DNA from: Halothece sp. MAG
GTDB taxonomy: Bacteria > Cyanobacteriota > Cyanobacteriia > Cyanobacteriales > Rubidibacteraceae
Reading direction: 5' to 3'
Assembly (NCBI GenBank): GCA_018610095.1
Contig: JAHEOB010000195.1
Span: 1 to 19,129, forward strand
Length of the DNA: 19,129 bases
The stretch's first letter is position 1, and every line of letters starts with the position of its first letter. Shown piece by piece: positions 1 through 6,648 of this stretch. Below the pieces are notes generated by a model. It made no database searches. It was given only the letters and a program-made list of their open reading frames with translations, and had not been told where the DNA came from. A program made the translations under genes and the position numbers.

Positions 1-456
1 ACGCAATTTCAAGTCAATCCCTTAAATCCGGAGTTACAAACTAAGGTTTTGGCGGAAAATCAATATGATCTTTCTGACCAACATCAAGTATTATCAGGAT
101 TTCAACTCTATTTTCATACGGTTTCAGAAAAAGGAGAGGAACTAGCCCAATCTCTCAATGCCCTGTTTGTCCCCAAACACCAAGACGGGGACATCATGGA
201 AGGGGATTATTTGCGCGATCGCGCCTATGAAGAACCCAGACCCATTGTTTCCCATTTCCGCTTCGATCCTGCGGTTCAAGAACTGCTGATGACCACTCCC
301 TATACCCAAATCATTTCCGTGGATTCCATTACCTTAGTAAATCCCAACTTAAGAATTCGTAAAATTATTAACTATCATCGTCCCCCAGAAGGGGAACCCT
401 TAAAAAAGGTGAGACTGATTGGGTTTGGCGTTGAACAAAAAGTCAGTACTCCCTAA
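1..456 (+). CDS. Unrecognised conserved-looking protein, 3' part (5' end outside window)
   Basis: The frame is open from base 1 and ends with TAA, giving 151 residues, so the gene starts upstream of the window. A TTG at 49 could be read as a start, but the open frame continues through it and no ribosome binding site precedes it; I therefore treat this as a truncated gene. No signal peptide, membrane segment or catalytic motif is visible in this part. The C-terminal half is rich in beta-type alternation and contains a stretch reading NPNLRIRKI, which loosely recalls the HPDVRLRAS stretch of the bilin lyase two genes downstream. That similarity is too short to assign a fold. The gene lies 55 bp upstream of the coiled-coil gene, in the same direction, so it may be co-transcribed with the lyase group. 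I do not recognise the family. Confidence 0.75.
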   Translation, partial: TQFQVNPLNPELQTKVLAENQYDLSDQHQVLSGFQLYFHTVSEKGEELAQSLNALFVPKHQDGDIMEGDYLRDRAYEEPRPIVSHFRFDPAVQELLMTTPYTQIISVDSITLVNPNLRIRKIINYHRPPEGEPLKKVRLIGFGVEQKVSTP

Positions 457-511
457 TGGGAATTGTTGAGGTGATTCCCCTTCTATCCATTTCCTAAAAG
501 GCGATTGTATA

Positions 512-1198
512 ATGGCTTGGTTATCTCACTCGATTAAGCAAATATGGCAGACACTTATGGCAAAACCGAAACGTAAGAAAGCAGAAAAAGGGTTTGATCA
601 ACTCAAAAAAAATAATGGTCAAGGGAACCTTCCCGTTAATCCGACAGCAAATGCAGTTTTGGAAAAAATTGCCAACCAAATGGGAATTTCTCCCCCAGAA
701 GTAGTGGAGCAAATGGCACAGGGCAAACTCGCTCTGACAAGCCCCACCCCAGAGGTGACAGTTGCCATTACCCCAGAGCAAACCCAAACGACCCCAACTG
801 TAGAACTTCTCTCTAACGCTAGCCCAGCCAGTAATGAATGGGAACAACAACTGGCTCAAAAAGATGCTGAAATTAATCAGTTAAAACACCAACTGGCGCA
901 ACAAGAAGATTTACAGCAGCAGTATCAAACCACTTCCCTGCAACATCAACAGCAATCCATTTATATTAGTGAATTAGAAGATACTCGCTCTCAACAACAG
1001 CAACACATTGACCAGTTAACCCAGCAACTGAGGGAACTCCAACAAGAACTAGCAACCCAGAAGCGTCATCATCAAGCAGAATTAGCAGCGAAACAAGCCG
1101 CCATTGATCAGCTCAATCAGCAAATTCAAACCCTCCAAGCCGTTGCTAGCGTGGGAGAACAACAACTCAATCGTTGGCGTCCTTATAGCGTGAAATAA
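512..1198 (+). CDS. Gln-rich coiled-coil protein, function unknown
   Basis: This encodes a 228-residue protein without a signal peptide. The first ~45 residues are basic (KPKRKKAEK). Residues ~45-75 form a short compact helical segment (ANAVLEKIANQMG and following). A Pro/Thr-rich linker of about 35 residues follows, and residues ~110-215 form a long predicted coiled coil with heptad-like Leu/Ile spacing and runs of Gln. By my count Gln makes up about 19 % of the protein. The start is ATG preceded by AAAAGG about 10 bases upstream. It sits 18 bp before the CpcS-family gene and is probably in one transcript with it. A scaffold or bilin-lyase partner role would be speculation. I do not recognise a named family. 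Confidence 0.8.
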   Translation: MAWLSHSIKQIWQTLMAKPKRKKAEKGFDQLKKNNGQGNLPVNPTANAVLEKIANQMGISPPEVVEQMAQGKLALTSPTPEVTVAITPEQTQTTPTVELLSNASPASNEWEQQLAQKDAEINQLKHQLAQQEDLQQQYQTTSLQHQQQSIYISELEDTRSQQQQHIDQLTQQLRELQQELATQKRHHQAELAAKQAAIDQLNQQIQTLQAVASVGEQQLNRWRPYSVK

Positions 1199-1216
1199 CA
1201 GGAGTCATATTAAACC

Positions 1217-1792
1217 ATGGATGGACTGCAATTTTTCCAACAAAGTGCCGGGCAATGGCAATCGTTGCGAACCACCCATCATTTGCCCTTTCGTCGGGCA
1301 GAAAACGGCGATGCCCAAATTAGTGTGGAAACGCTAACCGCCGATGATGAACGGATTACTGAAATCTGTCAAATGCACGACGTTGATCCTCAAACCGCGG
1401 TTGGGGGAGCGTTTATTAGTTGGGATGGTTCAATGGAATGGGATCGAGAAGATGAAGACCATTCCGGAACGAGCGTCTTTTCCCTTGTGCCCGATCGCGA
1501 TAATCCCAAACAAGGTCAATTATTGCGAGAAAGGGGCTATGCTGAAGTTGTACCTGTCATTGGGCAATACCATATTGATCAGGAACAGGCTTTGGTATTA
1601 GTGACAGAATATGAAAGTATGAGCATTAATGAACGGTTCTGGTTCAGTCATCCTGATGTACGCCTACGAGCCAGTACCGTCAAGCGTTTTGGTGGACTGA
1701 GTACGGCAACGTTTTGCGCTGAAATTCGCGCCCAAGCCGTTAGCCAAACCGAACCGGCAAGTGAACCGCTACAATCCTTTTGGGGATGGTAA
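1217..1792 (+). CDS. cpcS: Phycobiliprotein lyase, CpcS/CpeS family
   Basis: Lyases of this family are calycin-fold chaperones that attach phycocyanobilin or related bilins to a cysteine (usually Cys-82-type, beta or allophycocyanin subunits) of phycobiliproteins in the cytoplasm. The 191-residue length fits the family. Recognisable features are the N-terminal FFQQSAGQW segment followed by RTTHHLPFRRAE (residues ~17-28), a central GGAFISWDGSMEWDR strand pair, and the C-terminal SINERFWFSHPDVRLR and KRFGGLSTATFCAEIR blocks, which are typical of the family. The start ATG has AGGAG about 12 bases upstream. Which paralogue this is (CpcS, CpcU, CpeS or a CpcS-III type) cannot be decided here, so the symbol is a family label. 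Its stop codon directly abuts the next gene, so translation is probably coupled. Confidence 0.85.
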   Translation: MDGLQFFQQSAGQWQSLRTTHHLPFRRAENGDAQISVETLTADDERITEICQMHDVDPQTAVGGAFISWDGSMEWDREDEDHSGTSVFSLVPDRDNPKQGQLLRERGYAEVVPVIGQYHIDQEQALVLVTEYESMSINERFWFSHPDVRLRASTVKRFGGLSTATFCAEIRAQAVSQTEPASEPLQSFWGW

Positions 1793-2341
1793 TTGACAAC
1801 CGTGATTGATTTTGTCCCTTCAATAACGTATGAGCAAGGAAAGGCGTATTGTCGCCGCATGGCATCCCTTGTCCTTGATCCCCAATTAGTGGAACTGCGC
1901 CTCCCTGCTAAGGACAAGGAACGGCTTTATTGCGCGATCGCGCAACGCATTTCTGAGATTAATCAAGAACTGGCAACCCATCTGGGGCACTGCCAGCAAT
2001 GTTTTTATCCCCAACAGCAATTGTCGCTACAAATTTTTGCCGTCCCCTTTGCCCCCCATCTCAACATTGATGGATTGTGTAATCTCAACACCCAACCAAT
2101 GACAATTTTAATTGATGTGGGTCGTATGGTTCGTCGAGATTGGCTGGCAGCAGTGGTTCATGAATATGCCCATGCCCAAACGGGGGAAAAAGGACATCAT
2201 GATCGGTTCTTCCAGAATTTAACTCATCTCTGTTTAGGTCTAGGCTTAACGCCTCCTTCTCCTAATCTCACCTCAGAATTACAACATTGGCCCCCCTGCC
2301 AACCCACTCGCGATCCGTTAGCATTTTGGCTTGGTGATTAA
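1793..2341 (+). CDS. SprT-like predicted zinc metallopeptidase
   Basis: The 182-residue cytoplasmic-looking protein contains HEYAH (residues 123-127), a full HExxH zinc/catalytic motif, followed eight residues later by GHHDRFF (134-140), which can supply the third zinc ligand. The spacing and the hydrophobic helix after it match SprT-like minimal metallopeptidases rather than metzincins. Two cysteines (CQQC, 67-70) are also present, but no obvious C-terminal zinc ribbon. The start is a TTG directly after the TAA of the lyase gene; GGGGATGG about 7 bases upstream serves as ribosome binding site. A GTG three codons in (1802) is the alternative. Zero spacing to the lyase gene implies translational coupling and a possible role in the same process, for instance handling of phycobiliprotein subunits, but that is inference. 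Confidence 0.75.
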   Translation: MTTVIDFVPSITYEQGKAYCRRMASLVLDPQLVELRLPAKDKERLYCAIAQRISEINQELATHLGHCQQCFYPQQQLSLQIFAVPFAPHLNIDGLCNLNTQPMTILIDVGRMVRRDWLAAVVHEYAHAQTGEKGHHDRFFQNLTHLCLGLGLTPPSPNLTSELQHWPPCQPTRDPLAFWLGD

Positions 2342-2375
2342 CACCACTACTGTTAATTTGCTGATTGATCACCAA
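2331..2375. terminator. Nested hairpins between convergent stop codons
   Basis: ATTAACA (2337-2343) and TGTTAAT (2351-2357) form a perfect 7-bp stem with a 7-base loop, and TTGGTGAT (2331-2338) and ATCACCAA (2368-2375) form an alternative 8-bp stem around it. The plus-strand stop codon lies in one arm and the minus-strand stop codon at the other. There is no strong T tract on either strand, so function as a compact bidirectional terminator is plausible but not certain. Confidence 0.4.
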
Positions 2376-3096
2376 TTGTCCAACCCAGATGCGTCGGTTG
2401 TTGATAGATTTTCTTAAGGGTATTGACATCGCGAGTAGAAATTTCAGGAACTTCTCGAACATGGGAATAATACAGGGCATCATTTTTATCTTGACTATGT
2501 CCCCAAATCCCTAGGGCATGACCCATTTCATGACGGGCAGTAGCAAGGGTGCGTTCTTGCCGTTGATCGGGGGTAATCTCCACAAACATTTGATGAATCA
2601 GTCGTGATTCTTCTTTGTCGAGATCAAACTCATAACGGGTGCGAGCAGTTCTAGCACGATCAAAGGTAACTGCTCCCGTTTCAGCATCTCGTTTGGTATT
2701 TAGCGGTGGGCGCGATCGCGCAATAATAATATCAGCCTGAGCGCGATCATCCACGCGTTTCAAAGGCAAATACTCATCCCATTCTGCCATGGCTTGAGTC
2801 ACCGCTTGTTCCCATTCCGTTTTTCCTTGTTGTGAATCAGCAGCAGATAAATCCAGATAAACGTTGACAGGAAACTCTGACCAAACTAAATAACCAAACG
2901 GACTTTCTTTAATCTCAGAAAAATAATCTCCTACTTCTGATTGCATTTCCCACTGCTTTAAAGAAGACGGTAACGGATGGGGTTTGGCTTCACCAAATTC
3001 CTCTAGAGGTTCTGAATTGCTAGTAATGGAAGTAACTAATATCACCAACAAAACCGTAAAAGTGATTATTGTCACTCTAAGTTGGCTACGTTTCAT
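2353..3096 (-). CDS. Exported metzincin-like zinc metalloprotease with atypical motif
   Basis: The 247-residue protein starts with a basic N-terminus and a hydrophobic segment (residues ~8-24), a signal peptide or signal anchor, so it should act outside the cytoplasmic membrane. Residues ~75-115 show the strand-helix pattern of matrixin-like catalytic domains. The zinc motif is HEMGHALGIWGHS (189-201): HExxH is intact and a Gly follows three residues later, but the third His is one position further than in standard HExxHxxGxxH. The segment where metzincins have the Met-turn reads NDALYYS, with Leu in place of Met. The gene is divergent from the next peptidase gene and convergent, 11 bp away, with the SprT-like gene. 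It probably belongs to a cyanobacterial M10-like family. Protease activity is inferred from the motif only. Confidence 0.8.
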   Translation of the reverse strand: MKRSQLRVTIITFTVLLVILVTSITSNSEPLEEFGEAKPHPLPSSLKQWEMQSEVGDYFSEIKESPFGYLVWSEFPVNVYLDLSAADSQQGKTEWEQAVTQAMAEWDEYLPLKRVDDRAQADIIIARSRPPLNTKRDAETGAVTFDRARTARTRYEFDLDKEESRLIHQMFVEITPDQRQERTLATARHEMGHALGIWGHSQDKNDALYYSHVREVPEISTRDVNTLKKIYQQPTHLGWTIGDQSAN

Positions 3097-3164
3097 CGTT
3101 TTCCTTAAAAATACCTCACACTACGAGGAGAAGTTTACGACATAACCCCTCGTTTGACTATTTG

Positions 3165-3202
3165 TTAAGACTTGGTTATAACGACATTATTTGATGTCTT
3201 AA
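3165..3202. repeat. Inverted repeat in the divergent intergenic region
   Basis: TTAAGAC (3165-3171) and GTCTTAA (3196-3202) are a perfect 7-bp inverted repeat, with a smaller GACAT/ATGTC hairpin nested at its right side. It lies between the two divergently transcribed exported peptidase genes, where a shared operator would be expected. No protein can be assigned to it. Confidence 0.35.
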
Positions 3203-3258
3203 AGTAATTACTGTGCCAATTATTCTAAGAAAATCACTTATAAAAATGAGATTTTATG

Positions 3259-3264
3259 AAGGAG
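3259..3264 (+). promoter_or_regulatory. Ribosome binding site deciding the start at 3272
   Basis: AAGGAG lies 7 bases before ATG at 3272. A TTG immediately before that ATG is in frame but would be too close to the same site, so ATG is preferred. Confidence 0.7.
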
Positions 3265-3271
3265 TAGATTG

Positions 3272-4384
3272 ATGCAAAAAAACAGAAAACGACTCCCAAT
3301 TGATATTGTGACAGTTTTACTTGGTTCACTCACTCTAACACTACTAACTACACCTAAAGTTCAATCACAAGAGTCTCCATGTTCTAATTTCTGGGTTAAT
3401 CCACAAACGGGAAAAAAAGAGTGCTTTAATCAAAATCTTTCTAATTCCACCAATATCCGTTCTAATAGTCAGTTCCATCGGACTCGTCGTGAACTAAACC
3501 AATACCATCAAATGGGCAAGATTCGGGTTTTTTATAATACCTCTGGAAAGCATGCCATTGATCCCACTGATAGCAATCAAAATCAGGTTCCTGATCAAGT
3601 GGAAGATGTTGCCAAGCAAACTTGGGTTGCTTATCAGCTCTTTGTTGATACGTTAAATTTCCCAGATCCCCTTAAAACTGAGCGATACCAACAAGCCTCT
3701 TGGATTGATGTGAATCTTGTAGCGAGAAACATCATTGATCATCCCAATGGGGTAGCCTACGATGAGTTGCAGGATTTTAAGCGACCTATCGACTCCTTAG
3801 GAACCACAACCATTACGTTTGATGTAGCCACCTCAGTCGATGCTCGTACTAATATTACCCCAGCTCATGAACTGTTTCATTTGATTCAATATGGAGTGAG
3901 CTATTTCAAAAATCGTTGGTACACTGAAGGCATGGCACGCTGGGCAGAAAAAGCGTTAGAAAATGGTGGGGTAGGGGAGACTCGATACGAGCCAAATGGT
4001 CAATGGCCACAACCAGAGAGTACTCGTAGTGAACTATTTGAACGAAGTTATGATGCCGAATTTTACCTTTGGAATCCTCTTGCCAAAAAAGATGATCCTC
4101 GCGGAATGATTCCCAGTAATGCTGTGAATTCTAAGGTCAAAACAATGACTTACTCCAATGGGGAAAAGGTCTTGAAGGATTTCCGCCTTAATGGAGCAGA
4201 TTTGATACGTGAAGTATTAATTGAATTAGGAAAAATGGACGATGTAGCTTATAAAGAACTGGGTTATTCTAGTTGGTCAGAGAACAATCAAAAATCGCAA
4301 CGGAATAACGCCTATATTTATCAAGCAATTATGGATGTTGCTCGAAGACGGGGGCATTCTGTTAGTTCCTTTACTGCCAATTAA
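3272..4384 (+). CDS. Secreted gluzincin-like metallopeptidase (MXAN_6640-like)
   Basis: The 370-residue protein begins with a Sec-type signal peptide (basic KNRKR, hydrophobic ~11-26, probable cleavage near residue 33). A Cys pair follows (37, 51). Residues ~82-130 match the segment GKIRVFYNTSGKHAI then DSNQNQVPDQVEDVA, a calcium-binding-like D-x-N-x-N motif ahead of a helix. HELFH (199-203) is the zinc/catalytic motif, and YTEGMARWAE (217-226) supplies the downstream Glu expected of a gluzincin. This layout resembles putative secreted metalloproteases annotated as MXAN_6640 family. The ORF contains no HIP1 octamer and looks more AT-rich than its neighbours, which could mean acquisition by transfer. 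The substrate is unknown. It is divergent from the metzincin-like gene. Confidence 0.75.
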   Translation: MQKNRKRLPIDIVTVLLGSLTLTLLTTPKVQSQESPCSNFWVNPQTGKKECFNQNLSNSTNIRSNSQFHRTRRELNQYHQMGKIRVFYNTSGKHAIDPTDSNQNQVPDQVEDVAKQTWVAYQLFVDTLNFPDPLKTERYQQASWIDVNLVARNIIDHPNGVAYDELQDFKRPIDSLGTTTITFDVATSVDARTNITPAHELFHLIQYGVSYFKNRWYTEGMARWAEKALENGGVGETRYEPNGQWPQPESTRSELFERSYDAEFYLWNPLAKKDDPRGMIPSNAVNSKVKTMTYSNGEKVLKDFRLNGADLIREVLIELGKMDDVAYKELGYSSWSENNQKSQRNNAYIYQAIMDVARRRGHSVSSFTAN

Positions 4385-4489
4385 TCCTATTTGTGGTGTT
4401 TAATATAGCAACAAGATTTACAATTGCTATTTAAATGTTAAGAGTTGATCGCGCAATAATGATCTAGGCATTTCACGGGACTTATCAGC

Positions 4490-4495
4490 TATAAT
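4490..4495 (+). promoter_or_regulatory. Probable -10 box for ycf23
   Basis: A perfect TATAAT hexamer lies 35 bases before the ycf23 start. No convincing -35 hexamer is at the right distance upstream, so this may be a -10-driven or activator-dependent promoter. Confidence 0.45.
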
Positions 4496-4529
4496 TCTTC
4501 AAGATTAAGAGACTTAAAAACCGATAATC

Positions 4530-5279
4530 ATGCATTCTAATCTGGAAACCGCATTTCATCAGCAGCAAGTTTTAAAAGCGATTAGTGGCTTAAAAACCTT
4601 CGATCGCGCTAAAGTTGCCCAAGTCATTCAAGCAGCAACGGCGGGAGGGGCAACCTTTGTCGATATTGCCGCCGATGCAAACTTAGTAAGAATGGCAAAA
4701 GAACTCACCTCACTGCCTGTCTGTGTTTCTGCCGTTGATCCGCAAGCGTTTGTTAGCTGTGTTGAAGCAGGAGCGGATCTCATTGAAATTGGTAACTTTG
4801 ATACCTTCTACATCGAAGGAAAACAATTTAACGGGGAAGATGTATTAGCCCTAACCCAACAAACCCGACAGCTACTTCCTGACATTACCCTCTCGGTGAC
4901 AGTGCCTCATATCCTCCCCTTAGATGAACAAGTGGAACTTGCCACCAACTTAGTTGAGGCAGGGGCAGATATCATTCAAACCGAAGGGGGAACTAGCAGT
5001 CATCCCACCCAGAGTGGCACGTTGGGATTAATTGAAAAAGCCACGCCTACTCTCGCAGCAGCTTATAGCATCTCTCAAGCAGTCTCCGTACCGGTTTTAT
5101 GTGCTTCCGGATTATCCAAAGTAACCGTACCCATGGCGATCGCGGCTGGAGCTTCTGGCGTTGGGGTTGGTTCTGCCATTAACCAACTGGATGATGAAGT
5201 TGCCATGATTGCAACGGTTCGCAGTTTAGTGGAAGCCTTATCCACGGTACAACATTGCAACCGCCCTGTGCAGATTTAA
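4530..5279 (+). CDS. ycf23: Ycf23 family protein (DUF561)
   Basis: This 249-residue protein matches the Ycf23/DUF561 family found in cyanobacteria and in some algal plastid genomes. It is a predicted TIM-barrel protein of unknown enzymatic role. Family-typical blocks seen here are LKAISGLKTFD near the N-terminus, GGATFVDIAADANLV, LPVCVSAVDPQAFV, EAGADLIEIGNFDTFY, LSVTVPHILPLDEQV, and DIIQTEGGTSSHP (each a strand end plus loop of the barrel). The C-terminal GASGVGVGSAINQL is a phosphate-binding-like loop common in TIM barrels. No signal peptide is present. The gene stands alone on the plus strand, convergent with the small heat-shock gene. The start ATG has no clear Shine-Dalgarno sequence but the homologous N-terminus begins there. 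Confidence 0.9.
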   Translation: MHSNLETAFHQQQVLKAISGLKTFDRAKVAQVIQAATAGGATFVDIAADANLVRMAKELTSLPVCVSAVDPQAFVSCVEAGADLIEIGNFDTFYIEGKQFNGEDVLALTQQTRQLLPDITLSVTVPHILPLDEQVELATNLVEAGADIIQTEGGTSSHPTQSGTLGLIEKATPTLAAAYSISQAVSVPVLCASGLSKVTVPMAIAAGASGVGVGSAINQLDDEVAMIATVRSLVEALSTVQHCNRPVQI

Positions 5280-5290
5280 AATAAGGGAAA

Positions 5291-5339
5291 TCCCCCCGTC
5301 TCTGGGGGGAAGCCACTGATAGTCATTTTAGGAGTGGCT
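5291..5339. terminator. Two hairpins between convergent ycf23 and hsp20 genes
   Basis: A GC-only stem CCCCCC/GGGGGG (5292-5297/5304-5309, 6-base loop) is followed by a second perfect 7-bp inverted repeat, AGCCACT (5311-5317) and AGTGGCT (5333-5339). On the minus strand the GC hairpin is followed by ATTTCCCTTATTTT, a weak T-rich tail. It probably stops transcription from both sides. Confidence 0.5.
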
Positions 5340-5355
5340 GAGTGTTATTCTCTAA

Positions 5356-5829
5356 TTAGTTGTTACCATGGAGTGCGGGGTTGGATTGACCACCAACGTT
5401 GATTTTAACGGAGCGATTAACCGCGTCTTCGACCTTGGGCAGACGTAAGGTCAGAATGCCATCTTGATAATCGGCTTCGACTTTATCTTGTTGGATGCCT
5501 ACTGGTAAATTAACGGTACGGCTGAACTTACCATATTGGAACTCGGAGCGATAGATGCCTCGCTCGTTATTTTGTTGTTCGTGGCGATATTCACCGTTAA
5601 TCGTAACCGAGTTGCGGGTAGCACTGATATCTAAATTATCTGTATTGATACCGGGCAGTTGCGCTTTCAGTACGAGGTTTTCGCCAGCATCATGCAGTTC
5701 AATGGCTGGTTGCCAAGCAGCGCGATCGGGCACTGCATCATAATTACGAGTCATGTCATCAAAGAGGCTATCAATTTGACGACGGAAGGCATCCATTTCT
5801 GCATAGGGATTCCAACGAACCATTGCCAT
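5356..5829 (-). CDS. hspA: Small heat-shock protein, Hsp20/alpha-crystallin family
   Basis: This 157-residue protein is an ATP-independent holdase that binds unfolding proteins in the cytoplasm and at thylakoid membranes. The N-terminal arm carries the class-typical VRWNPYAEMDAFRRQID sequence. The alpha-crystallin domain spans residues ~38-132 and contains LVLKAQLPGI (52-61) and the DGILTLRLPK block (123-132). The C-terminal tail has INV (143-145), equivalent to the oligomer-forming I-x-I/V motif. GGAGGTG ends 7 bases before ATG at 5829, which favours this start over the Met two codons later. It is transcribed divergently from purN. In other cyanobacteria hspA is under stress control, including Rre1-type regulation; an rre1-like gene lies 4 kb away here, but no binding site can be confirmed. 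Confidence 0.93.
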   Translation of the reverse strand: MAMVRWNPYAEMDAFRRQIDSLFDDMTRNYDAVPDRAAWQPAIELHDAGENLVLKAQLPGINTDNLDISATRNSVTINGEYRHEQQNNERGIYRSEFQYGKFSRTVNLPVGIQQDKVEADYQDGILTLRLPKVEDAVNRSVKINVGGQSNPALHGNN

Positions 5830-5836
5830 ACAGCCT

Positions 5837-5843
5837 CACCTCC
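5837..5843 (-). promoter_or_regulatory. Strong Shine-Dalgarno of hspA
   Basis: Minus-strand GGAGGTG lies 7 bases before the ATG and fixes the start at 5829. Confidence 0.75.
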
Positions 5844-5882
5844 TAATTTCCTGAAACGGGCTGAAGTTTTGATATTTTCCTG

Positions 5883-5896
5883 TTTCACCTTTCACC
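5883..5896. repeat. Tandem heptamer TTTCACC x2 in the hspA leader
   Basis: TTTCACC occurs twice without spacing, 54 bases before the hspA start codon. Directly repeated short boxes at such a position can be regulator sites, but nothing identifies a binding protein and the repeat is short. Confidence 0.3.
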
Positions 5897-6018
5897 TTTT
5901 ATGATGACAGACGGGTTGCTCGTTGTGGGTGAGGTTTCCACCACAAGCATGATAGGAGTTTCCGTATCTAAACCGTAATTTGTAACAATGAGGAAGGTAC
6001 GTTGAGGAGAAAGGGATC

Positions 6019-6648
6019 GTGACTGATTCTGCCATCATTTCCCCAAATGTCTCTTTAGATGAGATTTCTTTGCCCGAACCGTTGTCATTAGGGGTACTGG
6101 CTTCGGGTAAGGGAAGTAATATGGTAACGGTTGCTAACGCGATCGCGCAGGGTCAATTAAACGCGACAATTAAGGTTGTTATCTATAATAAAGCCCAAGC
6201 CCTAGTTCAACACAAAGCTCAAGCATTTGGCATTCCAAGTGTTTTCTGTAATCATCGTGATTATTCGAGTCGGGAAGCATTTGATCACGTTTTAGTTGAT
6301 ACCTTGAAATCCTATGGGGTGAATTGGGTGATTATGGCAGGGTGGATGCGTGTGGTTACTCCCGTGCTAATTAATGCGTTTCCGAATCAAATGATTAATA
6401 TTCATCCCAGTTTACTGCCTAGTTTTAAGGGGGTAAATGGGGTGGAACAAGCCCTTGCTGCTGGTGTCAAAATTACTGGGTGTAGTGTTCATTTAGTCCA
6501 ACCCGAAGTGGATAGTGGTCCCATTATCATGCAGGCTGCCGTTCCCATTTTAGAAGGGGATACCACCGACACGTTACATCAACGGATTCAACAACAAGAA
6601 CATCACATTTTACCCAGCGCGATCGCCCTTGCTGCTTTAAGGCAATAA
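6019..6648 (+). CDS. purN: Phosphoribosylglycinamide formyltransferase (GAR transformylase 1)
   Basis: PurN transfers the formyl group of 10-formyltetrahydrofolate to glycinamide ribonucleotide in de novo purine synthesis. The 209-residue protein has the substrate-phosphate loop ASGKGSN (residues ~28-34), the catalytic NIHPSLLPSFKG block with Asn127 and His129, and Asp165 in EVDSGPI. The Asn-Asp spacing of 38 residues is the same as in Escherichia coli PurN (Asn106, His108, Asp144). The N-terminus is about 20 residues longer than the E. coli enzyme, as is common in cyanobacteria. The start is GTG with GAGGAGA upstream. The 3' end overlaps the convergent surE gene by 12 bases. Confidence 0.94.
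   Translation: MTDSAIISPNVSLDEISLPEPLSLGVLASGKGSNMVTVANAIAQGQLNATIKVVIYNKAQALVQHKAQAFGIPSVFCNHRDYSSREAFDHVLVDTLKSYGVNWVIMAGWMRVVTPVLINAFPNQMINIHPSLLPSFKGVNGVEQALAAGVKITGCSVHLVQPEVDSGPIIMQAAVPILEGDTTDTLHQRIQQQEHHILPSAIALAALRQ

Noticed and set aside
3239..3244. TATAAA as -10 box of the gluzincin-like gene.
   Set aside because: The region is AT-rich throughout and no matching -35 box is present.
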